From NCBI GenBank assembly GCA_944321155.1, contig CALUKG010000013.1, positions 1 to 32,859 on the forward strand: a stretch of 32,859 nucleotides of DNA. The letters run 5' to 3'. Below the pieces are notes generated by a model. It was not told the origin of the DNA, made no database searches, and saw only the letters and a list, made by a program, of their open reading frames with translations. A program made the position numbers and the translations under genes. This document shows positions 1 through 9,700 of this stretch, piece after piece (position 1 is the stretch's first letter; every line of letters starts with the position of its first letter). Origin of the DNA: an uncultured Bacteroidales bacterium. GTDB lineage: Bacteria; Bacteroidota; Bacteroidia; Bacteroidales; Paludibacteraceae.

Positions 1-987
1 TTGTTCCTGTGAGTTATAATAAGTATCCAGATCTATGCCATCTATTATTTCAAACAATTGTTGCAAGGTTTCAGCTCTCAGCATCGCGATTCTTGTTTCC
101 TTGAAATGTGGTATTCCCTTAAATGCCGGAGTTGCCGCCAAATGCCGTCTGCTATGAACAATACCCTTTCTTTCATCCCCCACCCATTCTATACTCCTCA
201 AAACATGTTCTTTCAATATATCTACCTGCCATTTGAAATCACGGGGAGGAAGCAATTCACCCGTTTGAAGATAATGCTTCATATCCTCAAAAATCCATGG
301 TTGTCCAACCGTAGCTCGACCTACCATAATGGCATCAACTCCATATCTATTAAAACATTCTGCCGCACGTTGGGGCGTGGTCACATCACCATTTCCTATG
401 ATTGGAATATGCATCCGAGGATTATTTTTCACCTCACCTATCAATGTCCAATCGGCATCACCCTTATACATTTGAGCTCTCGTCCGTCCATGAATGGCCA
501 ATGCTTGTATACCGCAATCTTGCAACTGTTCGGCCAGTTGGACAATTATCTTATTGTCATCATCCCATCCCAACCGTGTTTTTACTGTTACAGGAATATT
601 TACTGCTTTTACGACAGCTTTCGTTATTTGCAGCATTTTGGGTACATCACGCAAAAGTCCAGCACCTGCACCCTTTCCTGCCACTTTCTTTACCGGACAG
701 CCGAAATTGATGTCAAGAATGTCCGGTTTGGCTTCCGCCACAATTTTCGCAGCTTCAGCCATGGCATCCGGTTCACGTCCATAAATCTGTATGGCAACCG
801 GCCTTTCCACATCGTAAATAGTCAGTTTTTGCTCCGTCCGCTTCACACTTCTGATAAGAGCATCCGAAGAAACGAATTCCGTATAGACCATATCAGCACC
901 AAACCGCTTGCACAACAATCTAAAAGCAGGATCGGTAACGTCCTCCATTGGAGCCAATAGCAGCGCATTTTTTGGAAGTTGTATCAT
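1..987 (-). CDS. dusB: tRNA-dihydrouridine synthase, DusB-like (3' end cut off by window)
   Basis: This flavoenzyme family reduces uridine to dihydrouridine in the D-loop of tRNAs in the cytoplasm, using FMN and NADPH. I translated the reverse strand by hand: it starts MIQLPKNALLLAPMEDVTD and stays open for 329 codons to the window edge, so only a short C-terminal tail can be missing. Visible motifs are APMEDVTDPAFR (FMN-binding start of the TIM barrel), NFGCPVKKV with the expected catalytic cysteine at residue 97, KTRLGWDDD, IHGRTR, IIGNGDV and VDAIMVGRATVGQPWIF, in the order usual for the family. GCPVKKV followed by a glycine/alanine-rich run is typical of the DusB branch. It lies 68 bp downstream of the barrel gene. 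No promoter was found in that gap, so it may depend on read-through. The opposite strand carries a 300-codon open frame that is only a shadow of this gene. Confidence 0.93.
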   Translation of the reverse strand, partial: MIQLPKNALLLAPMEDVTDPAFRLLCKRFGADMVYTEFVSSDALIRSVKRTEQKLTIYDVERPVAIQIYGREPDAMAEAAKIVAEAKPDILDINFGCPVKKVAGKGAGAGLLRDVPKMLQITKAVVKAVNIPVTVKTRLGWDDDNKIIVQLAEQLQDCGIQALAIHGRTRAQMYKGDADWTLIGEVKNNPRMHIPIIGNGDVTTPQRAAECFNRYGVDAIMVGRATVGQPWIFEDMKHYLQTGELLPPRDFKWQVDILKEHVLRSIEWVGDERKGIVHSRRHLAATPAFKGIPHFKETRIAMLRAETLQQLFEIIDGIDLDTYYNSQEQ

Positions 988-1002
988 GTATTAAAACATT
1001 GA

Positions 1003-1038
1003 ACAGCCGGAAAGTCATATAATGTCCTTCCCGGCTGT
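1003..1038 (-). terminator. Hairpin, possible terminator after the barrel gene
   Basis: ACAGCCGG (1003-1010) pairs with CCGGCTGT (1031-1038) as an 8 bp stem that continues inward after one mismatch. On the minus strand it is followed by a short T-containing tract rather than a clean T-run. It falls between the barrel gene and dusB, so it may only attenuate transcription into dusB. Confidence 0.55.
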
Positions 1039-1055
1039 ATAAGAATTTGCCTTAT

Positions 1056-2753
1056 TTAAAAAATCACATTGTAAGAAACCGTCACGCCACGACTAGCTGG
1101 CACATAACGGCAAACACCACCAGAGCAATTATAACCAGCACGTGTACGGCCATAAGCCACTTGCAAACGATGTGAACGCCAATTGTAGCTGAGTCCTCCT
1201 GAATAATAATGCAACTTGGTAGCATCTATATTATACATATCGGACACATAAAGCATCAACGATTTGAAGAGTGACAATTCATACATGCCATATATCCACT
1301 GACCTTCTGCCTGCTTAGTATACAAATATTGCAATTCAGCTCTCATTGAAACATTTTTTGACGGAGTATATTTCACATCTGCAACAATAATGTTGGAGTG
1401 AACCTGATCACCATTGATTCCATGTCCTTCCACCACCTTTTGGTTATAAAGCTGATACATATACATGGCAGTAATAGACCATTGTTTGGTTATTTTCTTA
1501 TCAAGCGTCAGATTAATATCTGTATAATAGGTTTCATCACCCATGCTGAAGAAGGAAGTCTTATAGCCATCAGTACCCATAATAGCTGCAGGATCAGTTC
1601 CATAAACATAGTCTTTACCGATTCCCCTGATATAGGTTGCATTCAGCTTGAGCATGGTACCATATCTGCCTCCCATTGCCGTACGGCGCTTAAAATTATA
1701 TGACAATTCACCTTGAAATGCCCATTCACCATCAGCAATCTGAGTCGCATAAGGATAAAGTGCCGGCAAAGCATAGGTATGTGTCATTGAGAAAGCAGGT
1801 AGGTGATTGATAAATGCAGCCGAACCACTACGTGTTCTATCACTCCTAAACGCCATGTTTTCGCTTCTTTTCACTTGAAGCAAGGCACTCATACCTCTTT
1901 GTGAATAAGCAGCAGAAACCAACAAGGCTTGTCCCGGCCTATAGATATATCCATTATCCTTGCTTGGATCATTGAATTTATAGGCATATTCCACCAAAAA
2001 GTTCCAATTGTCTTTTTGCAAACGAGCTCTTACATCCGTTGCTGCCACATCTTCCGGCAAGTTAAGCTTATGCAAAGGGTCCTTCATCACTTCTTGTTCC
2101 GGTTCATGCTTACTAACAAATGATCCACCCAAGGTCAAACGCCAATTATTATCCATCATAGCAGGCACCCATTCTTCCACTCCCAACTCCAAATCAGCAC
2201 CCCATACAGCACCTTTGCTATAATCAAATCCCAATTTATTGTCCTGATAGTCATAATTGAAATAAACGCGTTGCATACCTCCCAATGCTTTAAAACGAAT
2301 GCCTTTGTATGGTGTAAGCACAAGGCGTCCACCGCGTAATGAATTGCTTATACCCAAAGATCTCTCTTCATACAGACGCAGAATAAATCCACTACCAAAT
2401 TGGTCATAAATATCTCCCACAGTCAGTTCTGCCCATTTATATCTACCGGTTAAAAACAGATAAGGAATACCACCACCTGCGAAATCGTCTTCAAAACCAG
2501 GAAGCGGCTTCTGCAACATTTCCAATCTAGCTCCTGCAGTAATGTATTTACTGTTAAGAATCAGGTCAAGATAGGAATTGGATAGGAATTTACTGTCATA
2601 CGAACCCGTTCCAATAGCAGGGTCTTCTTCCGGGAAAAGCATATCAGTCTGCAATGCGCCAGAAAGCACAACGGGTTCATTTTCCTCTTGCGCACGAACC
2701 AGCATTGCAAAAGAAAGAGTTAAACACGCGAGTAGGAGGTATATTTTTTTCAT
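1056..2753 (-). CDS. Outer-membrane beta-barrel protein, DUF6029-like
   Basis: The 565-aa protein starts with a clear signal peptide (MKKIYLLLACLTLSFAMLVRA, then QEE). The rest is a succession of alternating polar and aromatic strands, such as YLDLILNSKYITAGARLEM and WSITAMYMYQLYNQ, ending in a terminal phenylalanine (VTVSYNVIF). This is the usual mark of an outer-membrane barrel recognised by the BAM machinery. Length and texture match what I remember as the DUF6029 family of Bacteroidetes; that label is from memory. No plug domain, TonB box or enzyme motif was seen, so the substrate is unknown. It follows the thioredoxin gene by 80 bp on the same strand and is probably co-transcribed with it. 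Few cysteines are present; a CSGGVC pair near the C-terminus (about residue 545) could form a disulfide and is a possible reason for a redox neighbour. Confidence 0.8.
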   Translation of the reverse strand: MKKIYLLLACLTLSFAMLVRAQEENEPVVLSGALQTDMLFPEEDPAIGTGSYDSKFLSNSYLDLILNSKYITAGARLEMLQKPLPGFEDDFAGGGIPYLFLTGRYKWAELTVGDIYDQFGSGFILRLYEERSLGISNSLRGGRLVLTPYKGIRFKALGGMQRVYFNYDYQDNKLGFDYSKGAVWGADLELGVEEWVPAMMDNNWRLTLGGSFVSKHEPEQEVMKDPLHKLNLPEDVAATDVRARLQKDNWNFLVEYAYKFNDPSKDNGYIYRPGQALLVSAAYSQRGMSALLQVKRSENMAFRSDRTRSGSAAFINHLPAFSMTHTYALPALYPYATQIADGEWAFQGELSYNFKRRTAMGGRYGTMLKLNATYIRGIGKDYVYGTDPAAIMGTDGYKTSFFSMGDETYYTDINLTLDKKITKQWSITAMYMYQLYNQKVVEGHGINGDQVHSNIIVADVKYTPSKNVSMRAELQYLYTKQAEGQWIYGMYELSLFKSLMLYVSDMYNIDATKLHYYSGGLSYNWRSHRLQVAYGRTRAGYNCSGGVCRYVPASRGVTVSYNVIF

Positions 2754-2833
2754 ATCATTTATATTGAGTAAAGGACATGAACAAAAAACTTGTCCATATC
2801 CTTTGTTTAATCAATTACTTGAACAGTTATTAT

Positions 2834-3325
2834 TTAATCTACCAATTCTCTAATTTTCTCAATGATGTTCTCTTCTGAACCATCGGTATATCCAGTATGT
2901 CTGTCAACAATTTTTCCATCACCATCAATGATAAAAAGTGCTGGAATTGTGCTAACACCCATAGCACGCTTGAAATCACCATTTGAATCGAGCAACACTT
3001 CATATTCCCATGCAGAAGCATCAACAAGCGGTTTTACTTTATTGACGTTCTGTCCTTCATCAATAGAAACTGCAACAACCTTCATTCCTGTTTCATCCTG
3101 CCAGTCAGGATAAACTTCATGTATTGCTTTCAGTTCTCTTTGACAAGGTTTGCACCATGTTGCGAAAAAAGTGATTACAAAAGGCTTTCCATCATTTGAC
3201 AACTTTGCTGTATTGACTGTTTTTCCTTCGATAGTTTTGAGGGTTACAGCAGGTAATTGAGCATAAGCAACAGTAGAGCCTATCAACAAAAGCGCTACCA
3301 AAGTCAGTTTTTTAAATGCTTTCAT
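2834..3325 (-). CDS. Periplasmic TlpA/ResA-like thioredoxin
   Basis: This 163-aa protein carries a signal peptide (MKAFKKLTLVALLLIGSTVAYA) and a single thioredoxin fold of the AhpC-TSA/redoxin type. The active site is FFATWCKPC, with the redox cysteines at residues 58 and 61, and the conserved cis-proline lies in STIPALF at residue 128. The family reduces or exchanges disulfides of exported proteins in the periplasm, normally supplied with electrons by a DsbD/CcdA-type membrane protein, which is not in this window. With no lipobox and no transmembrane segment after the signal peptide, it should be soluble in the periplasm. It is the first gene of a probable operon with the downstream barrel gene. 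Its promoter is predicted about 290 nt upstream, which places a large palindromic element in its leader. Confidence 0.9.
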   Translation of the reverse strand: MKAFKKLTLVALLLIGSTVAYAQLPAVTLKTIEGKTVNTAKLSNDGKPFVITFFATWCKPCQRELKAIHEVYPDWQDETGMKVVAVSIDEGQNVNKVKPLVDASAWEYEVLLDSNGDFKRAMGVSTIPALFIIDGDGKIVDRHTGYTDGSEENIIEKIRELVD

Positions 3326-3386
3326 CTTGGTTGTTTTTACGAATTAATTTATCATTCTCAGTTCCAATAATCATGCCGCTAGATTT

Positions 3387-3585
3387 AACCTAAATCGGTC
3401 ATTAGAGCGTAAGAGATTACATTCCTCCGAGTGAAGCGGGTACTTTTGGGATGATTATCGTTTCTTTTCGGCTTTTTCGTATCCTCTTTTCGGTCATATA
3501 GCCCGCTATACTCCCTCGGAGAGAATGCAAAAACGCTCGAAAATATTCCGATAACATCTCCCAAATCCAATGACCGAATTGGGTT
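3387..3585. repeat. Approx. 200 bp imperfect palindrome in the thioredoxin leader
   Basis: The outer arms 3387-3404 and 3568-3585 match in inverted orientation at 15 of 18 positions. The inner arms are exact: CTCCGAG (3425-3431) with CTCGGAG (3515-3521), and AGCGGG (3435-3440) with CCCGCT (3502-3507). A loop of about 60 nt lies between. The element sits in the region predicted to be transcribed ahead of the thioredoxin gene on the minus strand. An 88-codon minus-strand frame (3385-3651) covers it, with a lysine/arginine-rich middle (YDRKEDTKKPKRNDNHPKS). From memory, very similar short hypothetical proteins recur in Bacteroidales genomes, which suggests a dispersed intergenic element rather than a gene. 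It could be a MITE-like repeat or a structured RNA. Confidence 0.7.
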
Positions 3586-3619
3586 TAAGGTAATGTTATA
3601 CGGATGATTTACACGTGTG

Positions 3620-3651
3620 CAAATATAACGAAAAATATCCGAGCGATGCAA
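3620..3651 (-). promoter_or_regulatory. Predicted promoter of the thioredoxin-barrel operon
   Basis: On the minus strand TTG (3651-3649) is followed after 21 nt by TATATTTG (3627-3620). This matches the Bacteroidota -33/-7 consensus of TTG and TAnnTTTG spaced 19-21 nt. Transcription would begin near 3613, giving a leader of about 290 nt that contains the palindrome. A short perfect palindrome, ACACGTGT (3611-3618), lies at the predicted start site and could be an operator. Confidence 0.65.
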
Positions 3652-3734
3652 ATGTAGAAAACACTTTTACACTATGGCATATACAGAAACAAACGTTAAG
3701 GAAGGAATTCCGCATAATCCGGCAAACAAAAAAA

Positions 3735-3756
3735 GTGCGCCGGAAATCCGGCGCAC
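3735..3756 (-). terminator. Rho-independent terminator of the giant surface-protein gene
   Basis: GTGCGCCGGA (3735-3744) and TCCGGCGCAC (3747-3756) form a perfect GC-rich stem. On the minus strand it is followed at once by a T-tract (the complement of the A-run at 3728-3734). It lies 27 bp past the stop codon of the 3645-codon gene, which is the expected place. Confidence 0.92.
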
Positions 3757-3782
3757 CCATTTTCAATTAGTTGCGACAATCG

Positions 3783-6700
3783 TTATTTCACAAGCACTTT
3801 TGCTGTGTAATACTTATCGTCACCAGTTACAATCCGTACGGTATAGAAACCAGGTACTGGTATAGGATTAACTGTTACCTGTTCAGCCACTTGAGTTTGA
3901 ATGCTTATTACCTGTCCGATACTATTGACAACCTCGATTCTCATACCATCACGCTCTTGAGCTGTGAACTGATAATCTACGGCAATTTCATGGTTACGTT
4001 GTACTGGGTTCGGTCTCAAAATCAGACTACCAGCGTCAACCATCTGCAAGCCCGTCTGAACTTGTACATTCAGATGTACAATACTATCACAACCTTGAGC
4101 AGATTCAAATACACCTTTAAAGGTTCCTGCACCACTAACTGATACTCCACCGAATTGGAATGGCAATTCAGCTTCCGTTACTACTGTATCACGTTCAGTT
4201 GGTTCAATAATGATTGGATGAACTATCTGATACAAGGAATCGCCACAATAGTCATTGGTTGCGCCAATGATGATAGCAATAGTAGTATCCTTTGTTACAG
4301 CTTCAATACTACCGTAATAACGTCCATCTGTATGCAGATAACCATCGAAATAATCACCATAGCAGACATCCATAGGAACCGCTTCGATTTTGTTCAGTTC
4401 TGTAAATGCCACATGGAGATATTCAGTCACTTCACAACCCTGCTCATTTTCATAAGTTCGGTTGTAATTACCCGGTTCGGTAATGAAGTCTGTTCCGAAT
4501 TGGATTCCATCGCTTGGACGTCCGTTAGGACATATTGTTGTATCGATATGAAGTTCACGTGGCAAAACTGTCAGATGAAGAATGGCTGTGTCTTCCCCAC
4601 ATTCCGTATTGAACGTGCCTAATGGATAAGCATAATCACCCGATACCGTGTGTTGTTTTCCCTGGAACAATACGGATTCACCTTCACAGATGGTACGTGT
4701 AGTTTCTATGATATTGCTCAATACCGTCAAATCTACACGGACGATGCTGTCACAACCTGATGGAAGTTCAACTTCGAAATCATATACACCAGATTCCGTA
4801 AACTGTTCCATTACGCCATTGATTTCGAATTCGTAAGGAAGATCATTTTTGCAGATGGACGCTGTATGCGTAAATATCGGATTTTCCACCTTCATATCAA
4901 GACATACAAGTTGTGCGCAATCACCTTCATCTGCAGGCAATTCCAAATAATATCTCATTGTCTGCGGACGTTCAATCGAGAAGTCATATTCATCATCCTC
5001 ATAAGGTATTTCTGAAGAGCAAACAGTTACTTCTTTCATGATGGTCTCTGCGGGTTCATCCACTGTAATTTCGAAATGGTAACGTTTGTCACAGCCATCA
5101 TTCATGGATGTTTGTACATAATCTATCTCGTTCAATCCAGGAACAAGCTGATCTGCTGATATTACGACTCCAGCATGCACAAATTCTTCGCCAGAACAAA
5201 TAGTAGCACTAACGGTTTCCGGTTCGCTTACGCAAGACAAGCGGACATCGTCTATCCAAAGTCTGCCGCTACCGATCAGATGTTTAATGGCCACATAGTC
5301 ATAACCTTCAGGAGCATTGTCAAATAATATATCGGCTTCCGCATATGCCTGCTGGCTCACCAGTTTAGCTGTCTGGACAAAAGTACTTGCATCGTTCGGA
5401 TCGCTCATCACTCCCACAATCAACATATTATCACCGCTCGTACGGTATTTCAGACTGAGACGCAACTCTCTGGTTTCCACACCCACTGACGGCAATACGG
5501 CATATATATCATCACCATAAGAATTGCCAAGATAAAGCGATACGCCGTCATAAGACTGACCTTCAATATCTGCCAGGAACGCCCATGGTCCTTCAAACCC
5601 CCAGGGGTCTGTAATGTTCAGGAATGTCCAACAATCAGGATATGTTGGATTGGTCGGAGCTTTCGGATCAGTACCATAAGAGTATTCAAAATCAGTGCTT
5701 ACACCTGACATGAAACCGTTAAAATCTTCCAGATATGGAAGTGAACCGGTATAGCACAATGTGGATTTCGACAACTCCGTCCAAAAACTCTTGCTTGGAG
5801 ATGATACACGGACATAGATATCATAATCTGTAGCTTCTTCCAAACCATTGGACAAGTATGTTCCTACACCATTGGACAATGTTACCTTATTAACGGTTCC
5901 TGTAGAACGGTCTGCACCGGCCTCTACCACTACAACTTCGGCCTCGGTTGCCGTTTCTGCTGCTGTTATTGTCAGGTCAATGCTCGTTCTCGTCGCAACT
6001 GCCTTTACTTCCGGTCTTTCGATTGTCGGGGTCAAAGCAATCTCCAAATTATAAACTGACAAGCCATATTTCGGATTTGCACGCAATGCCAAACGGGCAC
6101 CTGATGCTGACACCTCTGACAAATCCAGCTCAAAAGACTTGACGGTTGTTGACATTGATCCTAAATCCAAGGTTTCGATTGCCACAAACGTTGAAGGATC
6201 CAAAATATTTGTAATATAGCCCAAGTCCATCGATTCCTGTTCACTGCCATTCGGGCCTGCCGTCATTATGAGAGTCAATTCAGAAAGTGCATTCGTGAAT
6301 CCCGGCAAAGCCACCACATAAGCCTCACCGCTGCCTGTCATACCTAATTTTCCTCCTGAGAAGTTGGTTCCCGGTACGACATCCATCCAGCAATCAGGCA
6401 TTCCCGCACTAAAGTCAGCCACATAGGACAGATCGTCAGTTATCGTCATCAAGTCACACTCAGTCGTAAAGTTGAATGATGCCTCAGAAGCGACGCTGCT
6501 AGCTTCATCACATGCTGAAGTGATACTTACTTTCACTTCATGGTCGATACCGGCAGTCAGACCGGTCAATTCATAAGATGGAGTGTTTTCTACCAATACT
6601 GATTCTTTCACTTCACCATTTACTGTACACGTTACATTCCAGGCGGCTTCTGTGTTACCTGCCTGCCAAGTAAATTTAGCAGACATATTGGTGAAGCTTA

Positions 6701-9700
6701 CCAGTTCAATATTGGTAGGAGCATAACAGCTGCCACCCAAGACATCTACAGTAACCTCCTCTACTGTTGCGGTTCCATCTGTAACCATCAATACAATGTT
6801 TGTATGCCCAGCAGGAACATTCTTCAGAGATACCACTGCGGTTGTACTTTCAGATGCTGCCAGGTTCTGAAGAGCGGTATAAGTGTCAATTGTGCCATTC
6901 ATGCTTCCTACTGACAACTGTGAGCCTTCGGCTGCAGTATAGGTCACTGAAATTTGTGTACCTGACAATGCAGCATCCACTACCGGAACGATTGCATAAT
7001 CACCTGCCTGCAAAGCAATTGAACCAGAAGCCAGGGTCACCTGCTGGCTGAAATCCCAACATGCCGGCATTTCTTCTGCATCAAAGGTTTCAGAGTAGGG
7101 CAATGTTTTTGGTGCACACAATGTTGTAAACACAACAGGTTCACTCCAGGCTGTCCAGATACCGTTACCATCGGTAGCCTGTACCTTAACGGTATATTCC
7201 GTCTGCTCGGTCAGACCCGTCAATTGCAAAACACCATTTTCCGTTGTACTTTCCTGTTCGATATTGTTCACCATCCATTTACATTCCGTTGTTTCACGGC
7301 CAATCTCCGCTTTGACAACAGCACTGTTATGGGTCAATTCAGAAACGCTCAGATTCTTCGGCAGGAAGAAGCCCTGCTTCATCTGAACCTGGATTTTCTT
7401 CACATAAGCACTTGAATAGCGTCCCATATTATAGGAATCTGCACCAACAATACGTACTGCCATATTACTTGTAGCCTGCAATGTACCAACGGAAACTGTT
7501 CCGCTGGAATTTCTGTCAGCCAAAACCAGGTCACCACCAACGACAAATGTAGACGCATCTGAAGGGTCGGTCAGGAAGCCAGCTTCCATCTTGAAGTTCG
7601 CTGAACTTCCAGTTTCTACATAAATCTCCAAATCAGACAATGAATTGGTGAATTCCGGCAACAAGAGAACTGTAGAAGCAGTCACATAATTACCATAATT
7701 TGCACCGTAATTCCTCAAAGAACCGCTCAATACCGTATAGCAGTTATCTGTTTCTGTAAGAGTTTCAAAAACAACATATGGATTCTCTTCTGTAACTGTT
7801 TCCACTCCACAAAGTGTGGTGAAACTTACCGGTTTAGACCAATAGCCGGGTTGACCGTCACAGTAAGCACGGACATAAACATCATAGGTAGTGCTGCCTT
7901 GCAAATCATTTACCGAATAAGTCAAAGACGGTTCGTTTGCTGCTACAATACTTTCTACTGTTACCTGATCTCCAGCTTCAACAACAGCATAATCGAAATT
8001 AGTTCTAAGGTCAGAAAGTTCAATTGTTGCAGATTCAGAAGTAACATCTTTTACTATCACTGATTGCGGAGCTTCACAATCAGAATAGAGAGAAACAACC
8101 ACATCATCAATCAACAGGCTGTTGGATTCCTGAACCCTAAATGCAATGTAATGAGCCTCAGCCCCTTCATATTGCAAGAAATTCAGCATTGATGCTTCCG
8201 CCTCTGCTCTAAACTGTACCGTTGTATTAGCTTCTGCGTCCAACTCGTACAAAGGAACAAATGTATTCATATCCAACGGATCGGTCATCACGCCCAGTTC
8301 AATAATTCCATAGCCCGCATAATCAAAGCTGATTACCAAATCACGCACATCATTCGTAAATTCAGGAAGGACAGCGATACAGTTGTTCAACGTCAGGCAA
8401 GTCCGACTGTTCCAGTAGTAGTAGCTCATCGGACCGCGTTCCACCATCGGATACACAACTAATCCAACAGCATTATACAGAGGTGTACTCCAGCACAACG
8501 GCATGGCGCCTGCTTCATAAGTATCAAAATTATCACTGAACGGTGTATCTGATGTCACTGTCTTAGCCACACATGTGGTCGAGAATTGTACCAATGAAGT
8601 CCATTCACTGGTTTCTCCAACACCACAGTTGGCACGGACATACAAATCATAATCAGATGCCGGCTGCAGTCCTTCTATCGTTGCCGTCTTCTCTGTAACG
8701 GTTTCCATCACTACCGGCTGGAAGCCGTCATCCATCAGACTGTCACGCTTCATGACTGCCACATCCCATTTCGTTCCTACTGGATCATCTATCGTAATAG
8801 TTACACTTGTAGGATCCGTCTCTTCTACAAGAACACGTTCCGGCTTACGGCAGGACGGAATGGCACGGATTTCTATATCATCCATGTAAATGTCTGCCCC
8901 ACCCTGTGAGATACCTTCAAAAATCACATACAAGGCATTGTCTGCCTGGGGAATGACTACTGAATATTCGTACCAGCCTTCTTCTGACACTGTATTTACG
9001 GCATCCTCGTTCTGGACTCCGCCATAATGAGGTATGTAGGCCAGCATTTGTCCTCCAAGTGTATCCTGCTGGTAATTGGTCCATACACGTACACCTTCCA
9101 AGTCTTTCGTCGTTCCTGCCTGACGATAGATCCAGAAGACAACTTCATAAGCATTGGCTGTCGGTACATTCAATTTCGGAGAAATGAGCAAGGTGCGTGC
9201 TCCATTACGTCCCTTCAACAAAGTGGCAGCAACCGTACCACCATGGACATGAGCTGTACCCAAACTCCAGGCTTCGTCTTCATAATCCGTTCCTGTTCCC
9301 TGTTCCCCTTGAGCAATCTGTTTTAGTGTCCAACATTCACTGATATACATACTTTCCAGATTGGTGGTCTCCACATCCTCGAAACTTTCCGTGAATGGCA
9401 GACTCAAAGATTCGGAAGCACAGTCTGTACGGCATGCTGACGGCTGTTTCATCCATTCGCTCTTGTCACTGCCTTTGCAACCACGGACATATACGTCATA
9501 TATCTTAGAACCCTGCAAACCGGTATATTCACCTGTCAATGATTCAAAAGTCTGGACATTTCCTTCCGATACATCAACACCGGTCGGAACCATCACCACT
9601 TCCCAGGATGTATTGTCAGACGGATCTACAATAGAAATATCGGCCGTTGTCTCTGATACAGCGGTTACAGTAACACCGGTAGGACGTAAGCATTCAGGGG

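Noticed and set aside
58..960. 300-codon plus-strand open frame at the left edge
   Set aside because: It is antisense to a clear dihydrouridine synthase with all expected motifs on the minus strand; its own translation has no recognisable domain or signal.
3385..3651. 88-codon minus-strand frame over the palindromic element
   Set aside because: It overlaps the predicted promoter and a large inverted repeat and begins before the predicted transcription start; the paired structure explains it better than a gene.
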